Below, one piece after another: positions 44,417 to 53,722 of a DNA stretch of 64,000 nucleotides (position 1 is its first letter; every line of letters starts with the position of its first letter). The notes beneath the pieces are model-generated. The model saw nothing but the letters and a program-made list of their open reading frames with translations, was not told the origin of the DNA and searched no databases. The DNA comes from Terriglobia bacterium (GTDB lineage: Bacteria > Acidobacteriota > Terriglobia > UBA7540). The stretch spans positions 62,001 through 126,000 of the forward strand of contig JASHON010000073.1 in NCBI GenBank assembly GCA_030041095.1, read 5' to 3'. The position numbers were made by a program, and so were the translations under genes.

Positions 44417-47233
44417 TTATGCTTTCTGCAACAGCACCTGCTCTTCCGAGCGCACTTCCGGACGAGCAAAAGCGTTTCGTAGAATCTTTTCCTGCGTCAA
44501 CGAGTGCCAGGCGGACGACCCTTCGGCCGGGCTTGAGCTCCTCGTCCGTCCAACGTAATGAAGCGGCCAACGTCCATCGATCAGCCGCGCCAACTGCAGC
44601 CGAACGAATTCCCAGGCGCCCATATTCCTGGGCTCTTCCTGCAGCCACACCACTTCTTCCAACGACGGATAGCCCGCCAACACAGACTTGATTTCATCGT
44701 CGGGTAGGGGATAAAGCTGCTCGATACGTGCGAGTGCAATCCACTCGCTCTGCTTCGGAGTGCGATGAGAGACGAGGTCCGCCCAAACTTTGCCGGTGGA
44801 AAAAATCAGCCGCCGAATTTTCTCCCGGTTCGCCTGGACATCCGCGTCATCAATCACCGGCTGCCACCCGCCTTCGGCCAAATCACGCGGAGACGAAGCC
44901 GTCAGCGGATGGCGCAAGAGGCTTTTGGGAGTAAAGATGATCAGCGGCAGCGGATCTTTAACAAGCAGCAGGGCCTGCCGCCGCAACAGATGAAAATACT
45001 GCGCGGCCGTCGTGCAATTTGCCACGCGCATATTCACGGAAGCCGCGAGCTGCAGGAAGCGCTCCGGACGGCCGCTCGAGTGATCCGGCCCCTGCCCTTC
45101 GAGTCCATGAGGAAGCAGCAAGACGATGGATGGCGTCAGGCCCCATTTTGCCCGCGCCGAAACGATGAATTCATCGATCACCGTCTGCGCTCCGTTCGCA
45201 AAGTCTCCGTACTGCGCTTCCCACATCACCAACCGCTCGGGCGCGTTCACGTTGTATCCGTACTCAAACGCCAGGACCGCATTTTCAGAAAGTGGGCTGT
45301 TGCAGATTTCAAATGCCGCCTTGGCCTGCGCGAACGCTTGAAGAGGAACGTGGCGAGCGCCCGTATTCACGTCATGAATCACCGCATGCCGCTGGCTGAA
45401 CGTGCCCCGCTCCACATCCTGGCCGCTGACCCGGATGGCGATGCCTTCGGCCAGGATTGAAGCCCACGCCAGCTCTTCCGCAGACGCCCAATCAATCACC
45501 CTCTCGTCTACCTTGGCCAGCAGATTCCGCTTCCGGGAAACGGCTCGCTCCAGCTTCCGATTCATCGTGAATCCGTCCGGGAAATGCAGGAGCGCTTCGT
45601 TCATCTCGCGCAGGCTCTCGAGAGAAACGGCCGTCTGCGTTTGCCGGGCTGCGCCGGGTTGTGCAGGCTCTGGAACCGGCTCAACCAGGTGCGCTTCAGG
45701 CACGAGTGAGTCATAAGCGGCCTGAAGGCCGTTCAGATGCTTGCGAACAAGCTCTTCCGCAAATCCCCCCTGAATCACGCCGCGCGCGAGCAGCGTTTTC
45801 ATCCAAAGCTGCCTCACGGTGGGATGGCTTGAGATTTTCTGGTACATGAGCGGCTGCGTGAAGCCGGGCTCGTCGCCCTCGTTGTGGCCATAGCGGCGAT
45901 AGCCCACCAGGTCTATGAGGAAATCCTTGCGGAAGAGCGCGCGAAACGCAAAAGCCAGCCGGGCGGCTTCAATCGCCGCTTCAGGATCATCCGCATTCAC
46001 ATGCACGATCGGGATGCGGAATCCGCGCGCGAGATCGCTCGCAAAGATCGTGCTGCGGCCCTCTTCCGGCGGCGTAGTGAATCCGAGCTGGTTGTTGGCG
46101 ATAATGTGGATGGCCCCTCCCGCATGATATCCCGGCAGGCGATAAAGATTGAGCGTTTCCGCCACCACCCCCTGGCCGGGAAACGCGGCGTCGCCGTGAA
46201 TGAAAATGGGGAGCGTTCGCGTTGGATTGAATTCCGGCGCTCCGGGCCGGTCAACGCGAGTTCCGCCGGCCCGCGCCATGCCCAACACCACGGGATCCAC
46301 GGCCTCCAGATGACTCGGATTGGGCGCCAGGGAGATTGTAAAATCGCTGCCCGCCTTTCCTTCCGGAGAAAGGCTCGCCCCCGAATGGTACTTTACGTCA
46401 CCTGTCCATCCCACGTCCCCACGGTATTTGCTGGTCTTAACAGGGTCTTTGAATTCTGCCAGAATTTGCGTGTAAGGCTTGTTCAGCACGTGCGCCAGAA
46501 CGTTCAGCCTTCCGCGATGCCCCATGCCAATCAAAATCTGCCGGGCGCCCTCTGCCGCAGCCGCCTTGACGATCTCATCCAGCACGGGCACAAGAATGCC
46601 TAAACCCTCGATCGAAAAACGCGTTTTGCCGGGAAACGTTCGATGCAGAAACTGCTCGAGCGCGCCTTCCTGAGTGATGCGTTCGAGGATTCGTATCTCG
46701 TCCAGCGGATTCGCCGGTGGTCGGAACGAACCGGCTTCCGTCGCGCCGTGCAGCCAATCGCGCTCCTCCGGATTGCGCAGGTGCGCGTAGTCATAACCAC
46801 TGTGCGAGCAGTAGATTTTCCGAAGCTCCTGTATCGCCTCCCACGCGTTCGCCGCTCTTTTGCCCGAAGGACCCGAAACGACGCTCGCGGGAAGCCGGCG
46901 CAAATCGTCTTCAGTAATGCCGTGGTTTTCCGGAACGAGCGATGGATCGCCAGGCAATTCGCTGCCCAGCGGGTCAATCTGCGCGGCGAGATGGCCAAAC
47001 TTGCGGATGGACTCCGCAAGATTCGCCGCAGCGACAATCTTTCTTACGTCCAGCGCTGCGGGCTCGCCCGTTCCGTTCGCCCGGCCTGCCGGAGTCGTAA
47101 CATCGGGCAAAGGGTTTTGCTCGAAAAATGATCGCGTCGCGGCGTCCACCGAATGCGGATCGGTGCGGTACCGCTCGTACAATTCCTCGACGTAGCCCGC
47201 GTTGACGCCTTGAAAATCCGCCCATCCACTCAT
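44417..47233 (-). CDS. sucA: 2-oxoglutarate dehydrogenase E1 component
   Basis: 938 residues. The N-terminus SGWADFQGVNAGYVEELYERY is the standard E2-anchoring leader. Further landmarks are GMGHRGRLNVLAHVLNKPY (TPP site), HGDAAFPGQGVVAETLNL, HVNADDPEAA with the metal-binding region, RRYGHNEGDEP, and RHAVIHD and NCTTAAQYFHLLRRQ in the pyrimidine-binding half. It decarboxylates 2-oxoglutarate and passes succinyl to SucB. ATG 47233 is chosen because the family leader begins there; ten more codons are open. It is divergent from map with 160 bases between. Confidence 0.97.
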   Translation of the reverse strand: MSGWADFQGVNAGYVEELYERYRTDPHSVDAATRSFFEQNPLPDVTTPAGRANGTGEPAALDVRKIVAAANLAESIRKFGHLAAQIDPLGSELPGDPSLVPENHGITEDDLRRLPASVVSGPSGKRAANAWEAIQELRKIYCSHSGYDYAHLRNPEERDWLHGATEAGSFRPPANPLDEIRILERITQEGALEQFLHRTFPGKTRFSIEGLGILVPVLDEIVKAAAAEGARQILIGMGHRGRLNVLAHVLNKPYTQILAEFKDPVKTSKYRGDVGWTGDVKYHSGASLSPEGKAGSDFTISLAPNPSHLEAVDPVVLGMARAGGTRVDRPGAPEFNPTRTLPIFIHGDAAFPGQGVVAETLNLYRLPGYHAGGAIHIIANNQLGFTTPPEEGRSTIFASDLARGFRIPIVHVNADDPEAAIEAARLAFAFRALFRKDFLIDLVGYRRYGHNEGDEPGFTQPLMYQKISSHPTVRQLWMKTLLARGVIQGGFAEELVRKHLNGLQAAYDSLVPEAHLVEPVPEPAQPGAARQTQTAVSLESLREMNEALLHFPDGFTMNRKLERAVSRKRNLLAKVDERVIDWASAEELAWASILAEGIAIRVSGQDVERGTFSQRHAVIHDVNTGARHVPLQAFAQAKAAFEICNSPLSENAVLAFEYGYNVNAPERLVMWEAQYGDFANGAQTVIDEFIVSARAKWGLTPSIVLLLPHGLEGQGPDHSSGRPERFLQLAASVNMRVANCTTAAQYFHLLRRQALLLVKDPLPLIIFTPKSLLRHPLTASSPRDLAEGGWQPVIDDADVQANREKIRRLIFSTGKVWADLVSHRTPKQSEWIALARIEQLYPLPDDEIKSVLAGYPSLEEVVWLQEEPRNMGAWEFVRLQLARLIDGRWPLHYVGRTRSSSPAEGSSAWHSLTQEKILRNAFARPEVRSEEQVLLQKA

Positions 47234-47396
47234 CAAGTGAATCTCGCCTCTGGTCGAATACAAACCCGATTTCTCATTTTAGCCCAACCGGCCGCGGAAA
47301 GGCCGCTTCTGCCATGCCGCGCTGAAAATGAACGTTGCGGGACTGGCTTGGCATGCTATTCTCGGATTTGCGAAGTCGCTATCCGATTGGCAAAAG

Positions 47397-48143
47397 ATGT
47401 CCGTCGAATCCAGAACCGATCTCGAAGCCCTGAAAGCGATCGGCAAAATTGTCGCCATCGTGCTTCAACGGATGATGAAACATCTTGCCCCCGGCATCAC
47501 CACGGCAGAGCTCGATCGGATTGCGGCAAGCGCTTTGTCCGAATACGGCGCTCGCGCCGCACCGCCCTTAGTCTATGGCTTTCCCGGCGCCACATGCATC
47601 AGCGTCAATGACGAGGCCATTCACGGTATTCCGGGTGAGCGCGTTATCAAGCCGGGCGATGTGGTCAAGCTCGACGTGACCGCGGAAAAGGACGGCTACC
47701 TGGCGGACGCTGCCCGCACAGTTCCCGTGCCGCCCGTCTCGGAGGCAGCCCGCTCGCTCGCCGCTTGTGCGGAAGTTGCTTTCCGCAACGCGCTTCCCGC
47801 GGCGCGGGCCGGGCATCGCATTTGGGAAATTGGAATGGCGGTGGAAGCGGAAGTCAAGCGAAGTGGTTTTTCCGTTATTCGCGAGCTTTGCGGCCACGGG
47901 ATTGGCCGCACCATCCACGAGAATCCCTGTGTGCCCAATTACGCCGATCCCTCTGCCCGCGGACGCCTGCATGAAGGATTGGTGATTACCGTTGAGCCCA
48001 TCATTGCCGCCGGCAACGGCCGGCCGGTGCTCGAGAAAGACGGCTGGACGATAAAGACTGCTGATGGCAGCCTCGCCGCGCATTACGAACATACGCTGGT
48101 CATTACATCCGGTGCTCCGATTCTGCTGACCGAAGCCGCGTAA
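47397..48143 (+). CDS. map: methionine aminopeptidase type I
   Basis: 248 residues. Metal ligands are the two Asp of KLDVTAEKDGYLADAART, His in CGHGIGRTIHENP, Glu in VITVEPII, and Glu in YEHTLVIT; the set is complete. The substrate-side His is in NDEAIHGIPG. It removes the initiator Met from nascent proteins. No N-terminal SH3-binding or zinc extension is present. ATG 47397 starts the usual RTDLEALKAIGKI leader, though the frame is open from 47328. The response-regulator gene follows by 11 bases. Confidence 0.96.
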   Translation: MSVESRTDLEALKAIGKIVAIVLQRMMKHLAPGITTAELDRIAASALSEYGARAAPPLVYGFPGATCISVNDEAIHGIPGERVIKPGDVVKLDVTAEKDGYLADAARTVPVPPVSEAARSLAACAEVAFRNALPAARAGHRIWEIGMAVEAEVKRSGFSVIRELCGHGIGRTIHENPCVPNYADPSARGRLHEGLVITVEPIIAAGNGRPVLEKDGWTIKTADGSLAAHYEHTLVITSGAPILLTEAA

Positions 48144-48154
48144 CGACATCTTCG

Positions 48155-48880
48155 ATGACTCACTCTTCTCCTTCCAAGCTTCAACGTTTACTGCTCATCG
48201 AAGACGAGCCGGGTTTGTTGATGACCTTGACGGACCTCCTGACGGGGGAAGGGTTCGGAGTGGAAACTGCGCAGGATGGCCGAAAAGGATTCGAGTTGGC
48301 CACGTCGGAGCCCTTTGATCTGATTCTGCTGGATGTGATGCTGCCCGGCATGAACGGATTCGATCTCTGCCGTGACTTGCGCCAGCGCTCCGTTCACACT
48401 CCCGTCCTTATGTTGACAGCGCGAGGCGAGCTGGAGGACCGAGTCAAGGGATTAAAGCTCGGCGCTGACGATTATCTGCCGAAACCGTTCGCCATTCCGG
48501 AGCTGCTGGCGCGCATCCAGGCGTTGCTCCGCCGAGCCGCAACTCCGGGCGTAGCTCCTCGCCCGTCCGCGTTTCGCTTTGGCCGAGTCACCGTAGACTT
48601 TCGCAGCACCCAGGTACGCAAAGACGGCAAGCCGGTTGAAATGTCTGCGCGGGAGTTTCAGCTTCTTTGCTATCTCATCGACCATGCCGGTGAAACCATC
48701 TCTCGCCGCCAGCTTCTTCGCGACGTGTGGCACTATGATTTCCCGATCCTCACCCGCACGGTTGACGTTCATTTCGGCCTTCTGCGCCAGAAACTCGATC
48801 CCGAGCCCAAAAACCCGCGATATTTCCTCACCCAACGGGGCCTGGGATACCGCTTTGCCGGAGAGGCGAAGACGTCATGA
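48155..48880 (+). CDS. OmpR/PhoB-type response regulator
   Basis: 241 residues. The receiver domain (about 12-125) has IEDEPG, the phospho-acceptor Asp in [14 protein letters not shown], the Thr/Ser position in VLMLTAR, and the Lys in [10 protein letters not shown]. The winged-helix effector (about 140-238) has [34 protein letters not shown] and [11 protein letters not shown]. No histidine kinase gene is adjacent, so its partner is elsewhere. It overlaps hypE by four bases (ATGA), making it translationally coupled to a hydrogenase maturation gene. Confidence 0.94.
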   Translation: MTHSSPSKLQRLLLIEDEPGLLMTLTDLLTGEGFGVETAQDGRKGFELATSEPFDLILLDVMLPGMNGFDLCRDLRQRSVHTPVLMLTARGELEDRVKGLKLGADDYLPKPFAIPELLARIQALLRRAATPGVAPRPSAFRFGRVTVDFRSTQVRKDGKPVEMSAREFQLLCYLIDHAGETISRRQLLRDVWHYDFPILTRTVDVHFGLLRQKLDPEPKNPRYFLTQRGLGYRFAGEAKTS

Positions 48881-49950
48881 ACGCTCCGCAAAATGACTTC
48901 TCGCTCGTCTGCCCCATCCCGCTTGCCGATTATCCTACCGTTCTCATGGCGCACGGCGGCGGCGGCAAGCTGATGCATCAGCTCATCGGGAAAATGTTCC
49001 AGCCGGCAATCGCCAATCCTTTGCTCGAATCCTCTCACGATGGCGCCGTGGTGGAGTTCGGCGCGCAAAGATTAGCTTTCACAACAGACTCCTACGTGGT
49101 GCGTCCGCTGTTTTTTCCCGGAGGCGATATCGCCCACCTCGCCGTGAACGGCACCGTAAACGATTTAGCCATGTGCGGCGCGCGGCCTCTTTACTTGAGC
49201 GTCGGGTTGATTCTTGAAGAAGGCCTGCTGATGGAGACGTTGTGGAAAGTGATGCAATCCTTGGGGCGCGCTGCAGAAGCCGCCGGTATCACCGTCGTGA
49301 CGGGTGACACCAAAGTTGTGGACCGCGGCAAGGGAGATCAAATCTTCATCAACACGGCGGGCATAGGCCTGGTCCCGGCAGGCGTCAGCGTGCATCCCAG
49401 CCAGGTGCGCGCGGGTGATACCGTTTTGCTCAACGGCGATCTGGCGCGGCACGGAATCGCCATCATGGCGGTAAGAGAAGGCCTTGAATTTGAAGGGACC
49501 GTCGAAAGTGATTGCGCTCCCTTAGCGCGGCCAGTGGCAGCGCTACTCGATGCCGGCATCAAAGTGCATTGCATGCGTGATCTCACGCGTGGCGGTCTCG
49601 CCAGCGCGCTCGTCGAGATTGCGGAAGCAGCCCGCTTCGAAATTGAGATTGACGAAAGCGCCGTTCCCGTTCGCGAGGAAGTGCGGGGCGCGTGCGAGAT
49701 TCTGGGATTCGATCCGCTCTACGTCGCCAACGAAGGCCGCTTTGTAGCTTTCGTTGATGGCGAAGATGCTGGCCGGGCCCTTGCCATCCTGCGCCAGGAT
49801 CCGTTGTGCCGGGACGCGTGCGCCATCGGCCGCGTTCGGGCGCTGGATAACTCGGCCTTCGCTACCGGTCTCGTCACGCTCAAGACACGGATCGGATCCA
49901 CTCGAATTGTGGATATGCTCTCCGGCGAGCAGCTTCCGCGAATCTGCTGA
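48877..49950 (+). CDS. hypE: hydrogenase expression/formation protein HypE (carbamoyl dehydratase)
   Basis: 357 residues, PurM-like ATP-binding fold. Landmarks are [16 protein letters not shown] at the N-terminus, [32 protein letters not shown] and [15 protein letters not shown]. The C-terminus ends exactly in PRIC, whose Cys receives the carbamoyl group from HypF and is dehydrated to thiocyanate, giving the CN ligands of [NiFe] hydrogenases. The C-terminal Cys makes it functional in appearance. No hypA, B, C, D or F is in the window; a maturation protease lies 300 bases on, on the other strand. Confidence 0.95.
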   Translation: MNAPQNDFSLVCPIPLADYPTVLMAHGGGGKLMHQLIGKMFQPAIANPLLESSHDGAVVEFGAQRLAFTTDSYVVRPLFFPGGDIAHLAVNGTVNDLAMCGARPLYLSVGLILEEGLLMETLWKVMQSLGRAAEAAGITVVTGDTKVVDRGKGDQIFINTAGIGLVPAGVSVHPSQVRAGDTVLLNGDLARHGIAIMAVREGLEFEGTVESDCAPLARPVAALLDAGIKVHCMRDLTRGGLASALVEIAEAARFEIEIDESAVPVREEVRGACEILGFDPLYVANEGRFVAFVDGEDAGRALAILRQDPLCRDACAIGRVRALDNSAFATGLVTLKTRIGSTRIVDMLSGEQLPRIC

Positions 49951-49954
49951 CCGG

Positions 49955-50161
49955 CTACCGCTCGATCTTGAAGCCGATTTTGAGCCGTACCTGAAACTCT
50001 TCCACTTTCCCGTCTTTGATCCGCCCGCTTTCACTCACTACCTCAAACCAATCCATGTGCCGCACGGTTTTTGATGCTTCGGCGATGCCCGCTTTCACAG
50101 CCTCGGCAAAGCTCACCGGCGAAGTGCCAACCAACTCCGTGATCTTGTAAGTTCCCGCCAT
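49955..50161 (-). CDS. dodecin family protein
   Basis: 68 residues. The whole sequence fits dodecin: YKITELVGTSPVSFAEAV, a helix with AIAEASKTVR-like spacing, the flavin-stacking Trp in MDWFEVVSESG, and the closing KVEEFQVRLKIGF strand. Dodecins form hollow dodecamers that bind flavins or CoA and buffer them. ATG 50161 has AAGGAG upstream. It converges with hypE with four bases between the stops. Confidence 0.95.
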   Translation of the reverse strand: MAGTYKITELVGTSPVSFAEAVKAGIAEASKTVRHMDWFEVVSESGRIKDGKVEEFQVRLKIGFKIER

Positions 50162-50247
50162 GATTCACGTGTTCTCCTTTTCAAGATGGGCTACAGGTTT
50201 GCTGCCGTTAACTTCCCGCGCCCGGCAAGCGCCAGTATACAGGAGAA

Positions 50248-50715
50248 TTATGCCAACCCAGCCTTTAGTTCCCCAAGAATTGCCTGGACCACGTCAGGCA
50301 CTGCTCTCTCCACCGGCTCTGTCAGCGCTTCTCCTGGCGTGGCAACGTCCTTCACTTCAATGGCGTAAATCTTCACGTCTTCCGGCAACGGCAAGCCTGC
50401 CACCCGTCCCAGCTCCAGCGCCACGGCCAGGCTTGCATCGTGGGTGGAATGAGCGGTGCGGCCTTGCGCGAGATCGGAAATATCGAGCGTGCGGACCGTT
50501 CCAGGTGTCCCGGACTTCGTAATGATGGCATCCACAATGATGGCCTTTTTGTGTCCCGTCATCGCCTCCATCAAGCTGATGCCTCCCGCATAGCAGCGCC
50601 GGATCGCCACGTCTTCGCGGTCTTTCAGCAGCTCTTCCAGGCGGTCAACCACTTGCAGGCCGACGCGATCATCGGAAAGCACAGGATTACCCACGCCGAT
50701 CACCACCACGGACAT
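50248..50715 (-). CDS. hydrogenase maturation protease (HyaD/HybD family)
   Basis: 155 residues. The opening VVVIGVGNPVLSDDRVGLQV is the family signature, with the metal-binding Asp in the SDDRVG turn; further landmarks are CYAGGISLMEAM, AIIVDAIITKSGTPG and a HDASLAVALELG His region. These peptidases clip the C-terminal tail of the [NiFe] hydrogenase large subunit after nickel insertion. TTG 50721 and ATG 50715 both fit; the ATG is used. With hypE it suggests that the organism makes an [NiFe] hydrogenase, although no subunit gene is seen here. Confidence 0.9.
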   Translation of the reverse strand: MSVVVIGVGNPVLSDDRVGLQVVDRLEELLKDREDVAIRRCYAGGISLMEAMTGHKKAIIVDAIITKSGTPGTVRTLDISDLAQGRTAHSTHDASLAVALELGRVAGLPLPEDVKIYAIEVKDVATPGEALTEPVERAVPDVVQAILGELKAGLA

Positions 50716-50880
50716 ATCCAAATCACCGGTCGCGACAGCATCCGCGATCCAAGCTGCCCCCCCTTACCGTTGTAGACGTTCAAAGGAATCGTGGCAGGAA
50801 AGGAGTGCTTGGCTCAGGAAAGGCAAGGATCGCACAGCCGAAACGCCTGCTCAACCCGAATTTTCGAGTTTTTTGCATCC

Positions 50881-51252
50881 TCAGCTTGCGGCGATTCCAA
50901 GCAACTCCAGCTTTTCACGGATGACCTCTTGATCGAAGGGCTTTATCACGTACTCATCGGCCCCTGCTCGCAAAGCTTGCATCACACTCTCAGGAGCTGC
51001 ATGGGCGGTAACCATCATCAGCGGTAAAGCGTCATATTCGGGCTTGGAGCGGACCGCGTTGACGAATGCGTGGCCGTCCATTACAGGCATATCCCAGTCG
51101 ACGAGTACCAGGTCCGGGTGGCCCATTCTTTCCAGGACCCCCAGCGCTTCTTTTCCGTCGCCGGCTTCGCAAACTTCGAACCCTAAGGGCTTGAGCATCT
51201 GCGCGAGGATCATGCGCGTTGTCCTCGAATCGTCAATCACTAACACTCGCAT
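50881..51252 (-). CDS. CheY-like single-domain response regulator
   Basis: 123 residues, one receiver domain: acidic pocket in VLVIDDSRTTRMIL, phospho-acceptor Asp in LVLVDWDMPVMDG, Thr in LMMVTAHAAPE, Lys in YVIKPFDQEVI. There is no output domain. It is the last gene of a chemotaxis-type operon after cheA and cheW and overlaps the cheW 3' end by 13 bases. AAGGAG five bases upstream supports ATG 51252. It may act on the flagellar motor or on another output of a chemosensory cluster. Confidence 0.94.
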   Translation of the reverse strand: MRVLVIDDSRTTRMILAQMLKPLGFEVCEAGDGKEALGVLERMGHPDLVLVDWDMPVMDGHAFVNAVRSKPEYDALPLMMVTAHAAPESVMQALRAGADEYVIKPFDQEVIREKLELLGIAAS

Positions 51253-51611
51253 AAAAACTCCTTGCCGCCGGGGTCTGCGGCTCCTTTGTCGGTTACCTTT
51301 TCGGTGTCGAGCACGTGCATGAGCCGCCCCTCCAGCTTGTGAACGCCTCGAATCGTCGCTCTCGCCGTGGCTTCAAGTGTCGAAGGGGGCGGCTCGAAGG
51401 TCGCGCAATCCGCCTCGACCACGTCGCCAATTTCATCCACCAGAAGGCCCACTGGGCCATCCTCTGTGCGTACTACCACGTTCATGAGAGGCTGGTCCGA
51501 CGGCGCCGCGGGAAGTCCCAAACGCCGGCGCAGGTCAATCGCCGTTACAATTTGTCCGCGCAGGTTGATTAAGCCGCGCACCACGGGCGGCGCGAGAGGA
51601 ACACGGGTCAT
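51240..51611 (-). CDS. cheW: CheW-like adaptor, N-terminally short (possibly damaged)
   Basis: 123 residues. The CheW core is clear from VPLAPPVVRGLINLRGQIVT through DLRRRLGLP, VGLLVDEIGDVVE and a closing RLMHVLDTEKV. About 35-40 residues of the first CheW subdomain, normally preceding VRGxINLRG, are absent from this frame. Going upstream past the ATG the same frame reads KSYQQ before losing similarity, and other frames carry CheW-like sequence (see the cheA entry). It couples receptors to CheA in the family; whether this version folds is uncertain. It overlaps cheA by four bases. Confidence 0.75.
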   Translation of the reverse strand: MTRVPLAPPVVRGLINLRGQIVTAIDLRRRLGLPAAPSDQPLMNVVVRTEDGPVGLLVDEIGDVVEADCATFEPPPSTLEATARATIRGVHKLEGRLMHVLDTEKVTDKGAADPGGKEFLCEC

Positions 51612-53722
51612 TTGCTGGTAACTTTTCGCGACTCGACCGCGGAAATTCTTCGAGGCGAGTGGCCCGTGACCATGGAATCGCCATCCCGGCCGTCACCCGG
51701 ACTCTGGAATACAAGCCACGTCTGGCGGTCTTCAGCTTCCTGATGAACGGTTTCTGCTTTTTCTTCGCCAAGGCCGCGCTCGCGCAGCTCCGAGATCACC
51801 CCTGCGCGCCGGGCAAAGCCCGTCACGTCCAAAATCAGCGCCACGCGGCCATCCCCCATGATGGTGGCGCCGGAGAATGTCTCGATGCCTTCCAGGTGTT
51901 TGCTGAGCGGCTTCACTACGATCTCTTCTGTGTCGTTCACTTCATCGACGACCAGTCCAAACTGCCGGTTATCCGCCTGGAGCACCACGATGTTCGCCTT
52001 AACGAACTCCCTCAATTTGTTCTTCCATGCCGCGTGGGCTGGCCTCGCGGAGTCAAAGTCAGACACCGCGGAATGCGGCGGTTGTGTAGCGCATTCGCCG
52101 GCCGTTCGCATTTCCGCGAGGCCAAGCTCGCGATTCAAATAAACCAACGGCAGCAGGTTCCCGCGCAGGCGGTACACAGGAGCCCCGTGGATGTTCTCGA
52201 TTCCTTTCCTGGCTTCGTCTCCTTCGAGGCGAACCAGCTCCAACAGGCTGGCCTGCGGGATGGCGTAGCGCTCGCCGGCGGAGGTGACGATCAGCGCTGG
52301 GATGATGGCGAGCGTGAGCGGTATCTTGATTTTGAGTGTTGTGCCCTCACCCGGCGTGCTCTCGATATCGACCGTGCCGCCGATCTTTTCCACGTTCGTT
52401 TTCACCACGTCCATTCCTACGCCGCGGCCTGAGACGTTCGTGATCTTAGCTGCGGTGGAAAAGCCTGGCAGGAAGAGGAGCTTGAGTGCATCGCGTTCTT
52501 TCATCGTAGCCGCTTGCTCCGGGTCAATCAGGCCCTGCTCGATCGCCTTTTGTTTCACTCGACGGAAATCCACACCGGCGCCATCGTCCGAGACCTCGAT
52601 ATTGACCTCGCCGCCGTCGTGATAAGCGCGGAGGAAGAGCCGGCCTTCCGCAGGTTTGCCGGCAGCGGTTCGTTTCTCCGGCGCTTCGATGCCGTGATCC
52701 ACCGCGTTGCGGATCACATGGATCAGCGGGTCTTTAATCGCTTCGATGACAGTTTTATCGAGGTCGGTGTCCTTTCCTTCCATTTCCACGCGCACGCGTT
52801 TGCCGGAGGCCACCGCGAGGTCCCGAACGAGGCGCGGCAATCTGCTCCAAACGTGATCGATGGGCTGCATCCTGGTCTTCATGATGCCTTCCTGGAGCTC
52901 CGTGGTGATGAGGTTCAGGCGCTGGGAAGCGTTGAGCAGCGCGGCATCCTGTTGGGTGGCGCTGAATTGCAGAATCTGGTTGCGCGCCAGAACGAGCTCG
53001 CCAACCAGATTCATCAGCTTGTCGAGCTGGCCCACACCAACGCGGATGGTGTTGGCGGCCGCGGCCAAGGCTCGGGATCTCGCCTGCTCCTCGACAGCCG
53101 CACGGACAGCGCTGGGTGGAATCGCCCCTTGTTCCACCAGAATCTCACCCACGTGCCGCGGATCGCCCGCCTGCTGGGCAGCCAGCGCCTTTGCAACTTC
53201 AGCCTCTGTCACCTGGCCTGACTGGATCAGAATCCGCCCGAGAGGCAGAAGATCTTCTAGCTTGTCCGGCTCCTCTTCCATGGCGGCTTCGGTTGCCGCC
53301 TTCGGCGCCGACAGGGCCGCCCGGGTTTCCTGCAGCTTACGAAGAGTTTTGATGAGTGGTGCAAAATCATTATCGCCGTCCCGCCCTGTTGATTCGATCG
53401 CAGTGAGCATTCCTCGCGCAGCATCAACCAGCCCCAGAAGGGCGGTGGTGATTTCTGGCGTCAACCTGAGCTTGCCTTCTCTCAGAAGTCCCAGCAGGCT
53501 TTCCCCGGAATGAGCCAGATTCCCAAGCTTCGAGAAACCTAAAAATCCGGTTGTGCCCTTGATGGTATGAATCGTGCGGAAAACGCTGCTCAGAATTTCC
53601 TTTGAGGAAGGGTCTTTCTCGAGCTCGACCAGGTCACGGTCAAGCTGATCGAGGTTTTCTGTGCTTTCAATCAGGAATTCCTTGACGATATCGTCGTTTT
53701 CCGGAAGCACGATTTGACTCAA
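51608..53722 (-). CDS. cheA: chemotaxis histidine kinase CheA (C-terminal end probably frameshifted)
   Basis: 704 residues. The Hpt domain (about 5-110) has the phosphorylated His52 in RTIHTIKGTTGFLG. A helical LGRILIQSGQVTEAEVAKAL plus VGEILVEQGAI module (about 155-220) stands where P2 would be. Then come the dimerisation helices (VGQLDKLMNLVGELVLARNQ), the ATPase domain (IRNAVDHGIEAPEK, VSDDGAGVD, GRGVGMDVV) and a CheW-like regulatory domain. The last 40 residues after DRQTWLVFQ are not CheW-like in this frame, but in the next frame the same DNA reads RMAIP-like sequence up to TRLEEFPRSS, so a one-base shift at about 51689 is likely. The start is TTG 53722, with GAGGGA very close upstream. 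Confidence 0.85.
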   Translation of the reverse strand: MSQIVLPENDDIVKEFLIESTENLDQLDRDLVELEKDPSSKEILSSVFRTIHTIKGTTGFLGFSKLGNLAHSGESLLGLLREGKLRLTPEITTALLGLVDAARGMLTAIESTGRDGDNDFAPLIKTLRKLQETRAALSAPKAATEAAMEEEPDKLEDLLPLGRILIQSGQVTEAEVAKALAAQQAGDPRHVGEILVEQGAIPPSAVRAAVEEQARSRALAAAANTIRVGVGQLDKLMNLVGELVLARNQILQFSATQQDAALLNASQRLNLITTELQEGIMKTRMQPIDHVWSRLPRLVRDLAVASGKRVRVEMEGKDTDLDKTVIEAIKDPLIHVIRNAVDHGIEAPEKRTAAGKPAEGRLFLRAYHDGGEVNIEVSDDGAGVDFRRVKQKAIEQGLIDPEQAATMKERDALKLLFLPGFSTAAKITNVSGRGVGMDVVKTNVEKIGGTVDIESTPGEGTTLKIKIPLTLAIIPALIVTSAGERYAIPQASLLELVRLEGDEARKGIENIHGAPVYRLRGNLLPLVYLNRELGLAEMRTAGECATQPPHSAVSDFDSARPAHAAWKNKLREFVKANIVVLQADNRQFGLVVDEVNDTEEIVVKPLSKHLEGIETFSGATIMGDGRVALILDVTGFARRAGVISELRERGLGEEKAETVHQEAEDRQTWLVFQSPGDGRDGDSMVTGHSPRRISAVESRKVTSK

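Noticed and set aside
48877-50715. A complete hydrogenase maturation operon
   Set aside because: Genes lie on opposite strands, with dodecin between, and other hyp genes are missing.
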